Below, in pieces: positions 12,051-23,463 of a stretch of 64,000 nucleotides of DNA. The stretch is from Ceratotherium simum simum (Eukaryota; Chordata; Mammalia; Perissodactyla; Rhinocerotidae). Position 1 is the stretch's first letter; each line of letters begins with the position of its first letter. Position numbers and translations under genes: made by a program. The stretch lies in NCBI RefSeq assembly GCF_000283155.1, contig NW_004454163.1, positions 21,408,473-21,472,472 on the forward strand. The letters run 5' to 3'. The notes beneath the pieces are model-generated. The model saw only the letters and a list, made by a program, of their open reading frames with translations. It did not search any database and was not told where the DNA came from.

Positions 12051-12884
12051 TAGCCTATGGTCTAAGGTGATTCTAGATTAGAACTTTGCCTTGAATTCAA
12101 GAGAGCAAGTGGTATTCCCCTGGATAACTTTGGGATAAGTCTTGTAGTATGAGCTGATTTAAAATATTGGAATCTGTGGATTTGAAAATAATTTAAAAGT
12201 TATACAGTCTAATAATTTATTTGATATTTAAATTTATTTAAGCACATTCTTGACATCGTGGTCTCTGCTTGAATGTTCCAAGTGGCTAGGGGTTCATTCT
12301 TCTCTTCATTAAGGCCATTTCTTCTGGTGAGGGATATTTTAGTCGCTAGAACATTCTTATCTGTGATAAGCTGATACCTGCTTTCCTGTGACATCCATAT
12401 AGCAGTTCTCTCCCCAACGCCCTCTGGAATCCATGTCGAATCCTTCTGTTCTCACCCTCCAAGGTTTCTCTCTCAGCCATCTTTATCGGTTCAACTTTGC
12501 TTAGGACATACCCCTACCCCCACCCAGGACTCTAGAAATCTGAGAACTGCTGCTGTCTGAATACACTAGACTATTCTGACAAGAATCGTAATGATCATTT
12601 AAGCTATACTTCAGGAAAAATGTGTGCCAGCTGCTTCCCACCAGGGTTCCCATTAGCTTGTCATTTCCTTGTGCTACTTTACTGCTTCCATGACAGGGAC
12701 ATGCCAGCTATCAAACATTTCCTTCAGGTCCCCATTTTATCTCTCTTCAAGTGCTCCCAGTTGTAACCACTTATTTTCTTGTGCACTTCTTTGCCCTGAT
12801 GCTCCCCCAACCCCCCTATCATTATATGCATGAGGAGAAATTGTTCACCTCTTGCCAAATTGGCCTGATTCCTCCACTGATTTT
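12051..12884. other. Unassigned non-coding stretch
   Basis: AT-rich up to about 12240, then mixed composition. No gene or clear repeat recognised. Confidence 0.45.
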
Positions 12885-12960
12885 CCTAGCTTTGCCAGTA
12901 ACTGGCTGTGTGACCTTGAGCAAGTCATGTTGTCTTTCTGTGACTATCCTCTCAGGTTTT
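12885..12960 (+). repeat. MIR core fragment
   Basis: 'TTTGCCAGTAACTGGCTGTG' followed by 'TGACCTTGAGCAAGTCATGT' is the MIR central core in sense orientation. Only the core is recognisable. Confidence 0.6.
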
Positions 12961-13039
12961 GTCCAGATCTGAGATGTTCAAGTTAAGATTCTGAGAGAGT
13001 CCTAGTTCATTAGAATTTAAAAAACACTTAGACTTAATA

Positions 13040-13160
13040 GTGGTTAAGAATTTAACTGAATAAATATTTATTGAGCACCTATCAGGGGCCATATACGGTT
13101 ATAGATACCAGCGTGGGTACAGAACAATTCTGGACGTGCTTTCAAACCAATTTGTCTTCA
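13040..13160 (-). repeat. L2 LINE 3'-end fragment
   Basis: 'GAATAAATATTTATTGAGCA' and 'CCTATCAGGGGCCATATACG', then a degraded middle, match the reverse L2 tail. Confidence 0.6.
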
Positions 13161-13324
13161 TAGAGAAATAGATAAGACACGTGTAAAACAGGAAACTCAT
13201 TAATTTTGGAATTAAATTCTACTTAGATGGATAAAAAAGGGAAAAAATAACTGTTTGTTATCTATATTGGAAACTTGGATTTTATATTGCTTCTTTACGT
13301 TAGGCTTACTGGTGAAGGGCACAG

Positions 13325-13555
13325 AATTTAGAATCAGATTGCCTGGTACTGAAACTTAGCCTCTTTTTCACTAGATAGGAAAAAGAAGTCATGTTATTCA
13401 ATATCTATTTCTCAGTTTCTTTATTTGAAGATAGGTATGATAAAAATGCTTTGTAGATTTGGTGTGAGGATAAATGAGAATGCACACAGAGTCCCAGGCA
13501 AAGAGTCTGGTATGTAGTATGTGTTCATTAAATGGTTGCTCCTACTACTCTTGTT
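13325..13555 (+). repeat. MIR SINE
   Basis: Sense MIR order with 'AGAATCAGATTGCCTGGTAC' at the left, 'CTCAGTTTCTTTATTTGAAG' in the middle, and 'GTATGTGTTCATTAAATGGT' at the right. Confidence 0.65.
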
Positions 13556-14043
13556 GGTGTCCTTAATTCCTTCATGTCTTACAGAGTCTGCGTGGCATTT
13601 CCTTTAGTATTTGTTCTCTTCTATTAGTGTTTCTAGTGTTCTATACAATCCTTACCATCTCAGTGCCTTGAAGTTCTAAGGCACTTTCAGAATACAAAAA
13701 ATGTCAGAACTTGGTTTGTGATTTTGGAAGACACGGTAAAGTTGGTGGAGTCATGAGCTTGGGGTGGAGGTGTGACTGCCTGGATATGATGGTAGCTTAG
13801 AGTAGTTTAAATGGTGTAAACAAAAAAAAAAAATCAAATCTCCATAAAAGATATGATAACTTCTTGTTTTTGTTTGTATGTCTTTACATTAAACAGCAAC
13901 AACAGGAACTTCCTTTATATTTCAGGCAGATGAACTGAATTGGCTAAATAGGGTTACGACTCTGGTGAGGGATCAAGGATTTTTCTCCTTTTATGATTGA
14001 AGACGTACAACCAAAGGATATAAGGAAAAAGCCTTAATGCTAA
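13556..14043. other. Unassigned non-coding stretch
   Basis: Contains an A-run (13821-13833). Nothing else recognised. Confidence 0.45.
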
Positions 14044-14056
14044 ATGCATGTTACTT

Positions 14057-14246
14057 CTCTTTTTTTGCTGGGGAAGAGTCGCCCTGAGTTAACATCTGTT
14101 GCCAATCTTCCTCTATTTTGTATGTGAGCCACCATCACAGCATGGCACTGATAGACAAGTAGTGTAGGTCCACACCTGGGAACCAAACCCAGGCCGCTAA
14201 AGTGGAGCATGCCAAACTTAATCACTAGGCCACCGGAGCTGGCCTG
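14057..14246 (-). repeat. ERE SINE
   Basis: Reverse-oriented ERE with 'GCCCTGAGTTAACATCTGTT', 'CAATCTTCCTCTATTTTGTA', 'GGGAACCAAACCCAGGCCGC' and the head end 'GGCCACCGGAGCTGGCC'. Target duplication ATGCATGT(T/C)ACTT at 14044-14056 and 14247-14259 differs at one base. The copy is older than the one at 11.0 kb, since most CpGs are lost. Confidence 0.9.
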
Positions 14247-14259
14247 ATGCATGTCACTT

Positions 14260-14764
14260 AAGGCTCTGAGCATGGTATCATTGTACTTTCCCTGAAGAAG
14301 GTAAGGGTAGCCATAAAATTCAGATTTAGACACACATAATGTTCTTCTGGTCAATGGTGTGTACACTAGAAATGAAATATTCTGTTTTCTGGCAACTGGT
14401 CTTTCTTGCTTGAAGATTGAACTAGCTTATTCCAGCCTCCAGCCTCTTTGGCTCAGAGTGAGGGGCGAGAAACCACATTGTTCAGTCAGTCTCCCTCCCT
14501 TATATACTCACAGTTGCATTGGGTGGGTGGGTTGACAACAGTGCACAAACCTTCCTGCAATAAGAACTCCACATTTCCACTCATGTGGAGTGAGGAAGAA
14601 CCCATGTTTTTCATAGTTCCCTAAATCCCTACTGATAATGATAATTATCAGTGCTGCAGGCAAGATGGAGTTTTCAGCACCGAGGAGAGCTCCCAGCGGG
14701 TGAGTTACCATGAAACAAAGCATTATAATCTTATCTTGGGCAATGTAGGTCTGTTGGAATTTGC
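14260..14764. other. Unassigned non-coding stretch
   Basis: Nothing recognised. The 71-codon minus-strand frame at 14508-14723 has no domain. Confidence 0.45.
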
Positions 14765-14925
14765 TTCCTGTGTTGATGTATTCACTCGTTTATTAACCAA
14801 ATATTTTCTACGTGCCTACTAACTGAAAGACATAATGCTAAAGCCTAGAGATAAGATGGTGAACATGGTGTATATCATCTTGTCCCGTGAAGCTCTAGAC
14901 CTCAAAGGACCAGCACTCTCAAACT
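14765..14925 (-). repeat. L2 LINE 3'-end fragment
   Basis: 'GTATTCACTCGTTTATTAAC', 'TTCTACGTGCCTACTAACTG', 'GGTGAACATGGTGTATATCA' and 'TCCCGTGAAGCTCTAGACCT' follow the reverse L2 tail. Confidence 0.6.
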
Positions 14926-16516
14926 GGCCCATAATCTTTTAAGGTCAGGTATCAGTCTCTTAAAATTGGAGTCATTTCAATACTTAACAGCTATTAAATT
15001 GAAGTCTTATAAATATAGTGATTTCTATATCTTTTGGCCACTTATCAATATAACCATTAAGTTTCATACATGTTTGAACAGCTATGATTATGAATATAAG
15101 GAAAAGTGAAGTAATAAAAACCCAGTCAGAGGGTACTGTATAGTGACACTTCCATCATATTCTATCAGTCCAAGCAGCTCACAATTCTTGTCAGAACCAA
15201 GAATAGGGGACAAAGACCTTACATATTGGTGATGTGATCTTGAGTGGAAAGATCACATTGTAGACGAGCCTGTAGCGTGGGGTATATTGTGGCCCTATTT
15301 TGAAAATCTGTACTCTTCTAGTTCATTTTATCTTTCTGTAATAGGTTCTAATATATTTAATTTTATTTATGATAAAACTGAGGCTGAGGCTACTTAAATA
15401 TTTAATAATATATAGAACTTGATAGGGAAGAGGAAAATGAAATCCTGTATTTATGATAGATTTTCTCACAATTCACAGGGATTCTGCTTGGTCACTAATG
15501 CTAATTATATTGGGGCCCAAAGACTCGGTAAATATTTGTTGAGTGAGAAAATAAACGAATTATTGAATGAATATGAATTGGGGTGCCTAGGTCTTCCCAG
15601 GTGTTGTAGACATATTTAAAATATGGTTTTTATATTTAATGATAACAGATTCTAAATTATATGGGTTGGTTGTGTACTGGTAAAGTCATATGGGAAGTAG
15701 GGTCAGGACTAGTTGGGTACTGGAGATGTCTCGTATTAGCTTGGGAAAGGCAATTGTTACATATTCAGGAATTTTGTAATTTGGTGGTCAAACTGTTGGT
15801 GACTTTAAAGGTGAAGTATGTACACCACAAAAATTGACAAATACAAGTTTATTTTTTTTGTTTTGTTTTTGGTGCTACTCTGCCAGAATGCCACTGGACC
15901 ATGGTGGATAAAATTCTTTGCCTCACTGGGGTGATATGACTACCACAATTTTGAAGAAGTATAAATATAAATGATAAAGTATAACTATATATAAAGGAAA
16001 ACTACAAATGGGACAGTTATAAATTGGTTTATAAGGTGTTTGAAGACCTCATTATATTCTTTGCATCAATGATATGCTTGGGTTTTCAATACAAGTTCTA
16101 TAGTTGTGGTTAAGTTGGAAAAATATAAAAATAAAGCAAGAGTTACGCCCTGAAAATCTTAGGAAGGATTGAATGTCCCTAGAGGGAAAGAGAAGGCTGT
16201 CATTTCAAGATGGTGTTGACATTTTGTGAATCCATCTAGACACTCTGAAGGAAGATGAAGTGTCTCAGTATTCTATCTGGGTTGGATCAAATATGCATAT
16301 CTCAAGCTTGGTATAGAGTCAGAATTCTTGGGGGCAGGCCAATACCAAGTGAACATTAGCAATATTTTGTTCAGGGTCTCAGGATACATCAAAATGTCTT
16401 CTAGATAAACAATTATGTAGTAGTCTAAAAGGTCAAAGAACGCATCATGCATGAAATGCTGAAATACCTATATTGTACCATTGAAAGCGAACACATTGTG
16501 GTTTATTTAAAGAGAC
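14926..16516. other. Unassigned AT-rich stretch
   Basis: AT-rich DNA. A short L2-like tail end is possible near 15515-15575 ('CTCGGTAAATATTTGTTGAG'). No gene is supported. Confidence 0.4.
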
Positions 16517-16951
16517 TACAGGCATACTTTGCTTTATTGTGCTTTGCTTTATTGTGCTTCGCTTTATTGTGTTTTGTAGATACTGCATTTTTACAAATTG
16601 AAGGTTTGTGGCAATCCTGAGTTCAGCAAGTCTATCGGTGCCATTTTTCCAACAGCATTTGCTCACTTCATGTCTCTGTCACATTTTGGTAATTCTCACA
16701 ATATTTCAAACTTTTTCATTATTATATTTGTTATGGTGATCTGTGATCAGTGATCTTTGATGTTACAATTGTAATTGTTTTGGGGCACCACGAACCATGC
16801 CCATATCAGACAGTGAACTTAATCGATAAATGTTGTGTGTGTTCTGACAGTTCCATTGACCAGCCGTTCTCCCATCTCTCTCCCTCTCCTTGGGCCTCCC
16901 CATTCCCTGAGACACAACAATATTGAAATTAGGCCAATTAACAACCCTAAA

Positions 16952-18729
16952 ATGGCCTCAAAGTGTTCAAGTGAAAGGAAGAGTTGCACATCTCTCACTT
17001 CAAACCAAAAGCTAGAGGTGATTAAGCTTAGTGAGGAAGGCATATCGAAAACCAAGATGGGCCGAAAGCTAGGCCAAACAGTCAAACAGTTAGCCAAGTT
17101 GTGAATGCAAAGGAAAAGTTCTTGAAGAGAATTAAAAGTGCTATTCCAGTGACCACATGAATGATAAGAAAGCAAAACACCTTATTGCTGATGTGGAGAA
17201 AGTTTTAGTAATCTAGGCAGAAGATCAAAACAGCTACAACAATCCCTTAAGCCAAAGGCTAATCCAAAGGCTTAAGTTAGGCAAGGACCTAATTTTCTTC
17301 AATTCTATGAAGGCTGAGAGAGGTGAGGAAGCTGCAGAAGAAAAGTTTGAAGCTAGCAGAGGTTGGTTCATGAGGTTTAAGGAAAGACGCTGTCTCCATG
17401 ACATAAGAGTGCAAGGTGAAGCAGCAAGTGCTGATGTAGAAGCTACAGCAAGTTATTCAGAAGATCTAGCTAAGATAATTAATGAAGGTGGTTATACTAA
17501 ACAACAGATTTTCAGTGCTGATGAATAGCCTTATATTGGAAGAAGATGCCATCTAGGCTTTCATAACTAGAGAGAAGTCAATGACTGGCTCCAAAGCTTC
17601 AAAGGACAGCTGACTCTCTTATTAGAGGCTAATGCAGCTGGTGACTTTTAGTTGAAGCTAATGCTCATTTACCATTGTGAAAATCCTGGGACCTTTAAGA
17701 ATTATGATAAATCTATTCTACCTGTGCTCTATAAGTGGAACAACAAAGACTGAATGACAGTGCATCTATTTAAAACATGGTTTACTGAATATTTTAAGCC
17801 TACTGTTGAGACCTTCTGCTCAGAAAAAGAGATTCCCTTTCAAATATCAATGCTCATTGACAATTCACCTGGTCACTCAAGAGCTCTGATGGAGATGCAC
17901 AATGAGGTTAATATTATTTTCACGCCTGCTAATACAACATACATCTGGCAGCTGGGGGAACAAGGAGTAATTTTGACTTTCAAGTCTTATTATTTAAGAA
18001 ATACATCTCATAAGGCTATAGCTGCCATAGATAGGGATTCCTCTGATGGATCTGGGCAAAGTAAATTAAAAACCTTTTAGAAAGGATTCAGCATTCTAGA
18101 TGCCATTAAGAACAGTTGTGACACCTGGGAAGAGGTCAAAATAACAATACTAACAGGAATTTGGAAGAAGTTGATTCCAACTCTCATGGATGACTTTGAG
18201 GGGTTCAAGACTTTGGTGGAGGAAGTAATTGCAGATGTGCTGGAAATAGCAAGAGAACTAGAATTAGAAGTGGAGCCTCAAGACATGACTGAATTGCTGC
18301 AACTCATGATAAAACCTGATTAGATGAAGAGTAGCTTCTTATGAATGGGCAAAGATAGTGGTTTCTTGAGATGGAATCCACTCCTGGTGAAGATGCTGTG
18401 AAGATTGTTGAAATGACAACAAAGGATTTAGAATATTACATAAACTTAGTTGATAAGCAGCAGCAGGGTTTGAGAGGATTGACTCCAATTTTGAAAAAAG
18501 TTCTACTGTGGGTAAAATGCTATTAAACAGCATCATATGCTACAGAGAAGTTGTTCATGAATGGAAGAGTGAATCAATGAGATAAACTTCATCATTGTCT
18601 TATTTTAACAAATTGCCACCCCAATCTTCAGCAACCACCACTCTGATCAATCAGCAGCCATAAACATTGAGGCAAGACCCTCCAACAATAAAAAGATTAT
18701 ACCTCACTGAAGGCCCAGATGATGATTAG
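16952..18729 (+). pseudogene. Decayed Tigger1 transposase
   Basis: The ancestral start is at 16952, and the N-terminal helix-turn-helix (CENP-B/pogo type, 'LEVIKLSEEGISKTKMGRKL') is still readable to a stop just after 17100. Further pieces are readable in other frames at about 17307-17528 (second DNA-binding part, '[18 protein letters not shown]') and 17754-18080 (part of the DDE catalytic domain, with '[13 protein letters not shown]' containing the second catalytic aspartate). The stop that would match the ancestral C terminus is TAG at 18727. Several frameshifts and stops separate these blocks, so no functional protein can be made from a single frame. The nested SINE lies downstream of the coding region, not in it. 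Confidence 0.9.
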
Positions 18730-18739
18730 CATTTCTTAG

Positions 18740-18751
18740 CAACAAATTATT
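18740..18751. repeat. Left target-site duplication of nested ERE
   Basis: CAACAAATTATT is repeated exactly at 19005-19016, inside the Tigger1 3' region. Confidence 0.9.
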
Positions 18752-19004
18752 ATTATTATTATTGTTTTTATGAGGAAGATTAGCCCTGAGCTAACATCTG
18801 TTGCCAATCCTTCTCTTTTTGCTGAGGAAGATTGGCCCTGGGCTAACATCCATGCCCATCTTCTTCTACTTTATATGCGGGACACTTGCCACAGCATGGT
18901 TTGGTAAGCAGTGTGTAGGTCCACACCCGGCATCTGAACCTGTGAACCCCGGGCCACCGAAGCAGAGTGCATGAACTTAACCACTATGCCACCAGGCCAG
19001 CCCC
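18752..19004 (-). repeat. ERE SINE nested in Tigger1
   Basis: Reverse-oriented. A TTA-rich microsatellite tail (about 18747-18763) is followed by two tandem tail-side units ('GAGGAAGATTAGCCCTGAGC' and 'GAGGAAGATTGGCCCTGGGC'), the tRNA-derived body and the head end 'CCACCAGGCCAGCCCC'. The exact 12-bp target duplication and uninterrupted Tigger1 sequence on both sides show insertion into an existing Tigger1. Confidence 0.95.
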
Positions 19005-19189
19005 CAACAAATTATTTTTAATTAAGTTATATACATTATTTTTTTAGGCATAATGCTATTGCACACTTAATAGACTACAGTATAGTGTAAACACAACTCT
19101 TATATGCGCTGGGAAACCAAAACATTTGTGTGACTCACTTTATTGTGGTGGTCTGGAACCAAACCTGCAAAATCTGAGGTATGCTTGTA

Positions 19190-19644
19190 TAATGTATACA
19201 AAAATATGCATACAAATATATTTCTTCTAAGTTCTCTCTCTTTTCTGAAGCTGATTACACATTTTAAAGAATCTATTTAGGTGTAAATGATAGCAATTTT
19301 TAAAATAAATTTTTTATAATAAGCTGGGTACTAGGCTGCTGAATAGACTGAATATCCAGAAGTTGTTAGAAAGGATGGAACTCTACACCACTTTAACACA
19401 TAAATTTAGATCTCTACAAAGAAGAATTATTGATTTAGTCCATATTTAACATTTTTGCCTAGGAAGTCTCAACATGCCCTGGTCTTGAATCTTAGCAATA
19501 AATGCATATATTTCTTTAGAATATGCATTTTGAGGTACAAGTTTAATAGTGTGTAGTGTGCAGGCTGTGGTGGTAGGTTCCTAGCCTAAATGGGTCTGAA
19601 CATAATCTTGAAGTCATAATACTTCCTGGGAAGGATTAGTGCAG
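19190..19644. other. Unassigned AT-rich stretch
   Basis: No gene or named repeat recognised. Confidence 0.45.
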
Positions 19645-19670
19645 TTTTTTTTTTTTTTTTTTTTTTTTTT
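19645..19670. repeat. Poly-T run (26 bases)
   Basis: An uninterrupted T run. It may be the A-tail of a minus-strand retroelement, but no SINE head is visible next to it. Confidence 0.85.
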
Positions 19671-20010
19671 GTAATTGTTACCTGAGTACTCCACTAGAAT
19701 AGTTTCAATAATTGTTAACATCAACAATTGTTAACATCTTGTCATCTCTTGCCCCCTCCCCTATCTCCTCCATCTCCCCCTCTCCCCACCCACCTACCAT
19801 TTATTCTTTTGCTAAACTATTTAAAAATATATTGCAGACATTATGATACTTTATAATTAATGTCTGATACATGTCCTAAAAATAAGGACATTGCCCCTAC
19901 TAACTATATTACCATTATCACATCTTAAGAAAGTTAACAATAATATCTCAACATCCAGTCCATATTCAAATTTCTCCAATTGTCCCAATTTTAGAAAAAC
20001 AAAATCTAAT
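19671..20010. repeat. Possible L1M-type LINE fragment
   Basis: 'CTCAACATCCAGTCCATATT' followed by 'CAAATTTCTCCAATTGTCCC', preceded by 'ATTATCACATCTTAAGAAAG', is wording I associate with old L1 3' regions. Moderately diverged and orientation not assigned. Confidence 0.45.
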
Positions 20011-20047
20011 CAAGGCTCACAGATTGTGGGCCCTTGTTGAATATCAC

Positions 20048-20150
20048 AGTTGAGAAAAGAGGCTCAAAAAAATTAGGTCACATGGTCAATCATGTTGTGG
20101 CTTGGCTTTAAATCCAGGGCTGGTTGGCTTCAAGGCCCTTGTTCACTTCA
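20048..20150 (-). repeat. MIR fragment
   Basis: 'GAGGCTCAAAAAAATTAGGT' and 'TTTAAATCCAGGGCTGGTTG' follow the reverse MIR core. Short. Confidence 0.5.
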
Positions 20151-22921
20151 TTGTGTTGCAGAAGATTCCCAGTGATTACAGGAGAGTGGCTAACTATACC
20201 TGGAGGTCACATCTTAGTGGGTTATACTTTTAGGTTAGTTTTGGGCAAGAGGGAATTAGGTGGCCATGATCATCCATTGCTTCACACAGATAGGCGAGGG
20301 GTTTAGCCATGTTGAAGCAAGACAGGAAGAGGGGGAAAAAAAGCAGTAAAAGTGAGAATTCCCAGTTAGCTTAAGTTTTTTGGAGACCTGAAGAAAATGT
20401 AAGCATTTGCTTTGGGTACTTCAGGGCTTTTTCAGTTCTCTCTGCCCTCGCATGGCTCCTTCCAGACCTTAAATGGCCAGTGTGTGTTTGTGCCATATAA
20501 TCCTGGAGAAGGGGATTTCAGTGTTTTGTACCTGGGAGGCTCCTGTTTGTGTCCGACTCACCAATGGGGTGTCACTGGGTAATTGGGGCTTTCATCAGCT
20601 TTATGGTGAGGAATTTTTCTAATACCACAGGTCCTAGTTGTTGTGTATTTCTCTTTAATTTGAGAGCCCTTAGGAATAATTTCCAAATTCTTTATAATTA
20701 AGCTATTTCTCAGAGTCTGCTCGTCTTTTAGGATATTCTTGTTGTGTTTCTTTTGTTTAAATGGGAGATATGTGATCTTCTGAGCAATGTAGATTTTGTC
20801 CAGCACTTATGCCAAGGCAGTCGTTAGTTGCATACCACAAGTCAAAGGTGCTCTAGGGTCTGACATCCATTTTAGAGCAGCTTAGACTCCCCTAGTGAAG
20901 CCATGCTTTTACCTGCAGATTTCTTCTGGAGCTAAACCTGCTTCCAAGTCCCAAAGTCATGTCTCAATATTCATCTCTCAGTGTGTAGTCTTAAACTCTC
21001 TCTAAAAGGTAATCCTGATTCCTGAAACTGTTCATGAGAAATTAGGGGATTTCACTATTGTTTGTACTTAAGGAACATGAACTTATTAATTAGGGCTACT
21101 TAAGGGACAATACCTCCACCACAGGTCTGTGATATTTAACACTCTGATTTTTAAGCCCTGGCACTTCCCTGTGATTAGACAAAGATTCAGAAACCCCTTG
21201 GTCTGAAGAAGTGCTTTTGGGCAAACAGGACTTTGGGTAGTGTCTCTCCTTTGTGAAGTGAGAATTTACTCTCTTCATTGCTAGGGTGATGCTGTGACAG
21301 TCTGCTATACTTCTCAATATTATAGACACAAAGTGAGAGAAATTTTTATTAGTAATTCTCTTGCAAAAATAAATAGTATTTCATTTAGACCTTCTTAAAC
21401 CAATATATCAACATTCCAAGATAATGCAGAAGTAAAATCATACCATAATTACTCTATAATGGATATCTAAATTACTATCTTCTTATATTAGAAACAGAAA
21501 TATTGGGCTTTCTGTTAGTTGGTATAATAGACCTCTGTGACAATTTTGACCCCTATAAGAGTATATATGTCCTTACTATTTGGTAATCCCATCGGTCTGT
21601 GTCGAAAAGAGCTGTTAACATTCAGATAATTGCAGTGATGAAGCAGTTAACTGAACCGGAAGCTGACAAAGTGAGATGCTGGCAGCAGATGGTGTTGTCA
21701 AATAGAGGTATAATTGCATTTAAAAAAATCTCTTCAAAATAGTTTCTCAAGCTTTAGGTAACTTAGATGACATTTAGCAGGCTCTGGAAATCACTTAAAT
21801 GGGTACAGAAATAAAAGAATTACAGAGGAAAATGTCACCATCTGAATTTGTCTTGAGTCTTACTGAGTTGAGACATCTGAGGCTCTTGTTAACACGTAGC
21901 AACTATTTACAGCCCATAGAATAGAATGTGTCATTGTTGCGTTAAGTTTAGCCCATTTTGTGAGGAAGGTCTTTTGTGGCAGTCCAGAGAATGTAATGGA
22001 TTTAGTGCTCTAAAATATGAAGTCTGTGGGAAAAGAAAAAGTATAAATTATCTTAAATTCAAATATAGAAAAACTCACTGGAGCTTTCAGAGAAAGGTAA
22101 TTAATGCAATTGAACACTACAGGAAAAATAACCCTTTTAAAATTTTATAGTTTGTCACTGTAACTGAATGTGGCGCAGCAAGAATTAAATGTAAAGAGCT
22201 TTTATAACATTTAGAAGCATTGCAAATATCGATGGGGAATCTAAGATTTTTTCATTGGGGAGTATAGGATATATGAAAGACCTGGGAAGTATATTCATAA
22301 AAATCTAGAGTGAGGACAAAGGTAAGTTACTAAACTTAACTTAAACTTAACTAAGTTAAGTTACTAAACTTAACTTCTTGTTTTATGGATAAGGAAAGTG
22401 AAGCCCTAACATGAGCCAGAGCTAAACTCTTATCTGGCCTCGAGGATGTAAACCCTTTGCGGTTATTCAAAATCTAAAAGATTACATGGTTAAACATATC
22501 TGTATACCCAATTATCTTACTATAACCATGAGTAAAAGCCAAGCCCAGCATGCAAAATCCCAGGGAGGTGGGAGATGGTATTAATGAAGGCATGGGTTTG
22601 GGATCAAGCCTGCTTTCTTCCTTATTAACTTAAATGAAGTTACTTAACTTCTCTGGCCTTGTTTCTTCCTTTGGTCAACTGTACAGGGCCCAGGAGCTTT
22701 CCTGCAATGGTAGAATTATTAAATGCTGAAGAAGGCATAGCTTCATCTCCAAACTCTTGGGTTACCTTTTTGATTCTCCAACTGTGGCTTGCCACAGGCT
22801 CTATACAGCACTCTAACTTGCCACAAATATTTTTTAGCATCACTAGGTGTTAGATCATAAGTAACAAAGCTACATACATTAGAGCCTGAAAAAACTGAAG
22901 AACTTTCTCTCCTTTTAGGAA
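20151..22921. other. Unassigned non-coding stretch
   Basis: The longest stretch in this part without a clear repeat. Frames of 60-80 codons carry no domain. It contains a local inverted/direct repeat cluster (22323-22376), reported separately, and a section near 21590-21720 that reads as non-repetitive, possibly constrained DNA. Confidence 0.4.
22323..22376. repeat. Local direct repeat with inverted character
   Basis: TAAGTTACTAAACTTAACTT occurs exactly at 22323-22342 and 22357-22376. The 14 intervening bases are made of the same TTAAACTTAA/CTAAG words, so each repeat can also pair with its neighbour as a hairpin. Confidence 0.85.
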
Positions 22922-23126
22922 AGTGGCTCCCAAACTGTGATCTCTGGGCTAGCAGTATCAATATCACATGAAAACTTATTGGAAATGCAAATTATTGAGT
23001 CCTACTTCTGACCTACCGAATCAGAAACTCTAGGGGTAGGGAGCATCAGAAACTCTTTTAACCAGAAATCTGTTTAAACAAACTCCCCAGCTAATTCTGA
23101 TGTATGCTGAAGTTTGAAAAGCACTG
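22922..23126 (+). repeat. MER5A-type (hAT-Charlie) element, near complete
   Basis: Runs from a degraded 'AGTGGCTCCCAAACTGTGAT' left end through 'ATTGGAAATGCAAATTATTG' and 'CCGAATCAGAAACTCTAGGG' to 'GAAGTTTGAAAAGCACTG'. About 205 bases, close to the family's usual length. Confidence 0.88.
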
Positions 23127-23251
23127 GTCTAGAGCACACTCAAAGTTGTCAGTTTTTGGATTATCTGGTAAACGGGTCAGTAAAATATGTCCACGTGTGG
23201 TATATTTTGCCATCATAATCCTAAGGGATGTATTAAGATTACAGAGTGTGC

Positions 23252-23447
23252 TGGGCTGACTGGTGGTTATAGTGGTTAAGTTTGCACACTCCGCTATGGC
23301 AGCCCGGGGTTTGCTGACTCAGATCCCGGGTGAGGACCTATACACCGCTCATCAGGCCATGCTATGGCAGCATCCCACATACATAAAAATAGAGGACTCT
23401 TGGCATGGATGTTAGCTCAGGGCCAATCTTTTTCACACACAAAAAAA
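23252..23447 (+). repeat. ERE SINE (sense orientation)
   Basis: The only plus-oriented ERE here. Head 'TGGGCTGACTGGTGGTTATA' (A-box side), 'GCAGCCCGGGGTTTGCTGAC' (B-box side), 'GTTAGCTCAGGGCCAATCTT', then an A-rich tail. Flanked by AGATTACAGAGTGTGC (23236-23251) and AGATTGTAGAGTGTGC (23448-23463), a 16-bp target duplication with two differences. Confidence 0.92.
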
Positions 23448-23463
23448 AGATTGTAGAGTGTGC

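Larger units (their letters stand above)
16519..19187 (+). mobile_element. Tigger1 DNA transposon (pogo/Tc1-mariner), nearly full length
   Basis: Starts CAGGCATACTTTGC and ends GAGGTATGCTTG, terminal inverted repeats differing by one base over the outer nine. TA lies directly outside each end (16517-16518 and 19188-19189), the target duplication expected of this superfamily. After removing the nested SINE and one duplicate (265 bases), about 2.4 kb remains, the usual Tigger1 length. The left end carries three near-tandem 'GCTTTATTGTG' units. The non-coding left part, transposase region and 3' part (16519-18740 and 19005-19187) are in consensus order, with a small internal loss near the right terminus. 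Fixed, inactive DNA fossil. Confidence 0.95.

Noticed and set aside
14044..14259. tRNA gene suggested by A/B-box-like sequence
   Set aside because: The box-like motifs belong to ERE SINE heads (also at 8.4, 11.2, 18.9, 23.3 and 50.5 kb). They lack a full cloverleaf and are followed by SINE bodies and A-rich tails.
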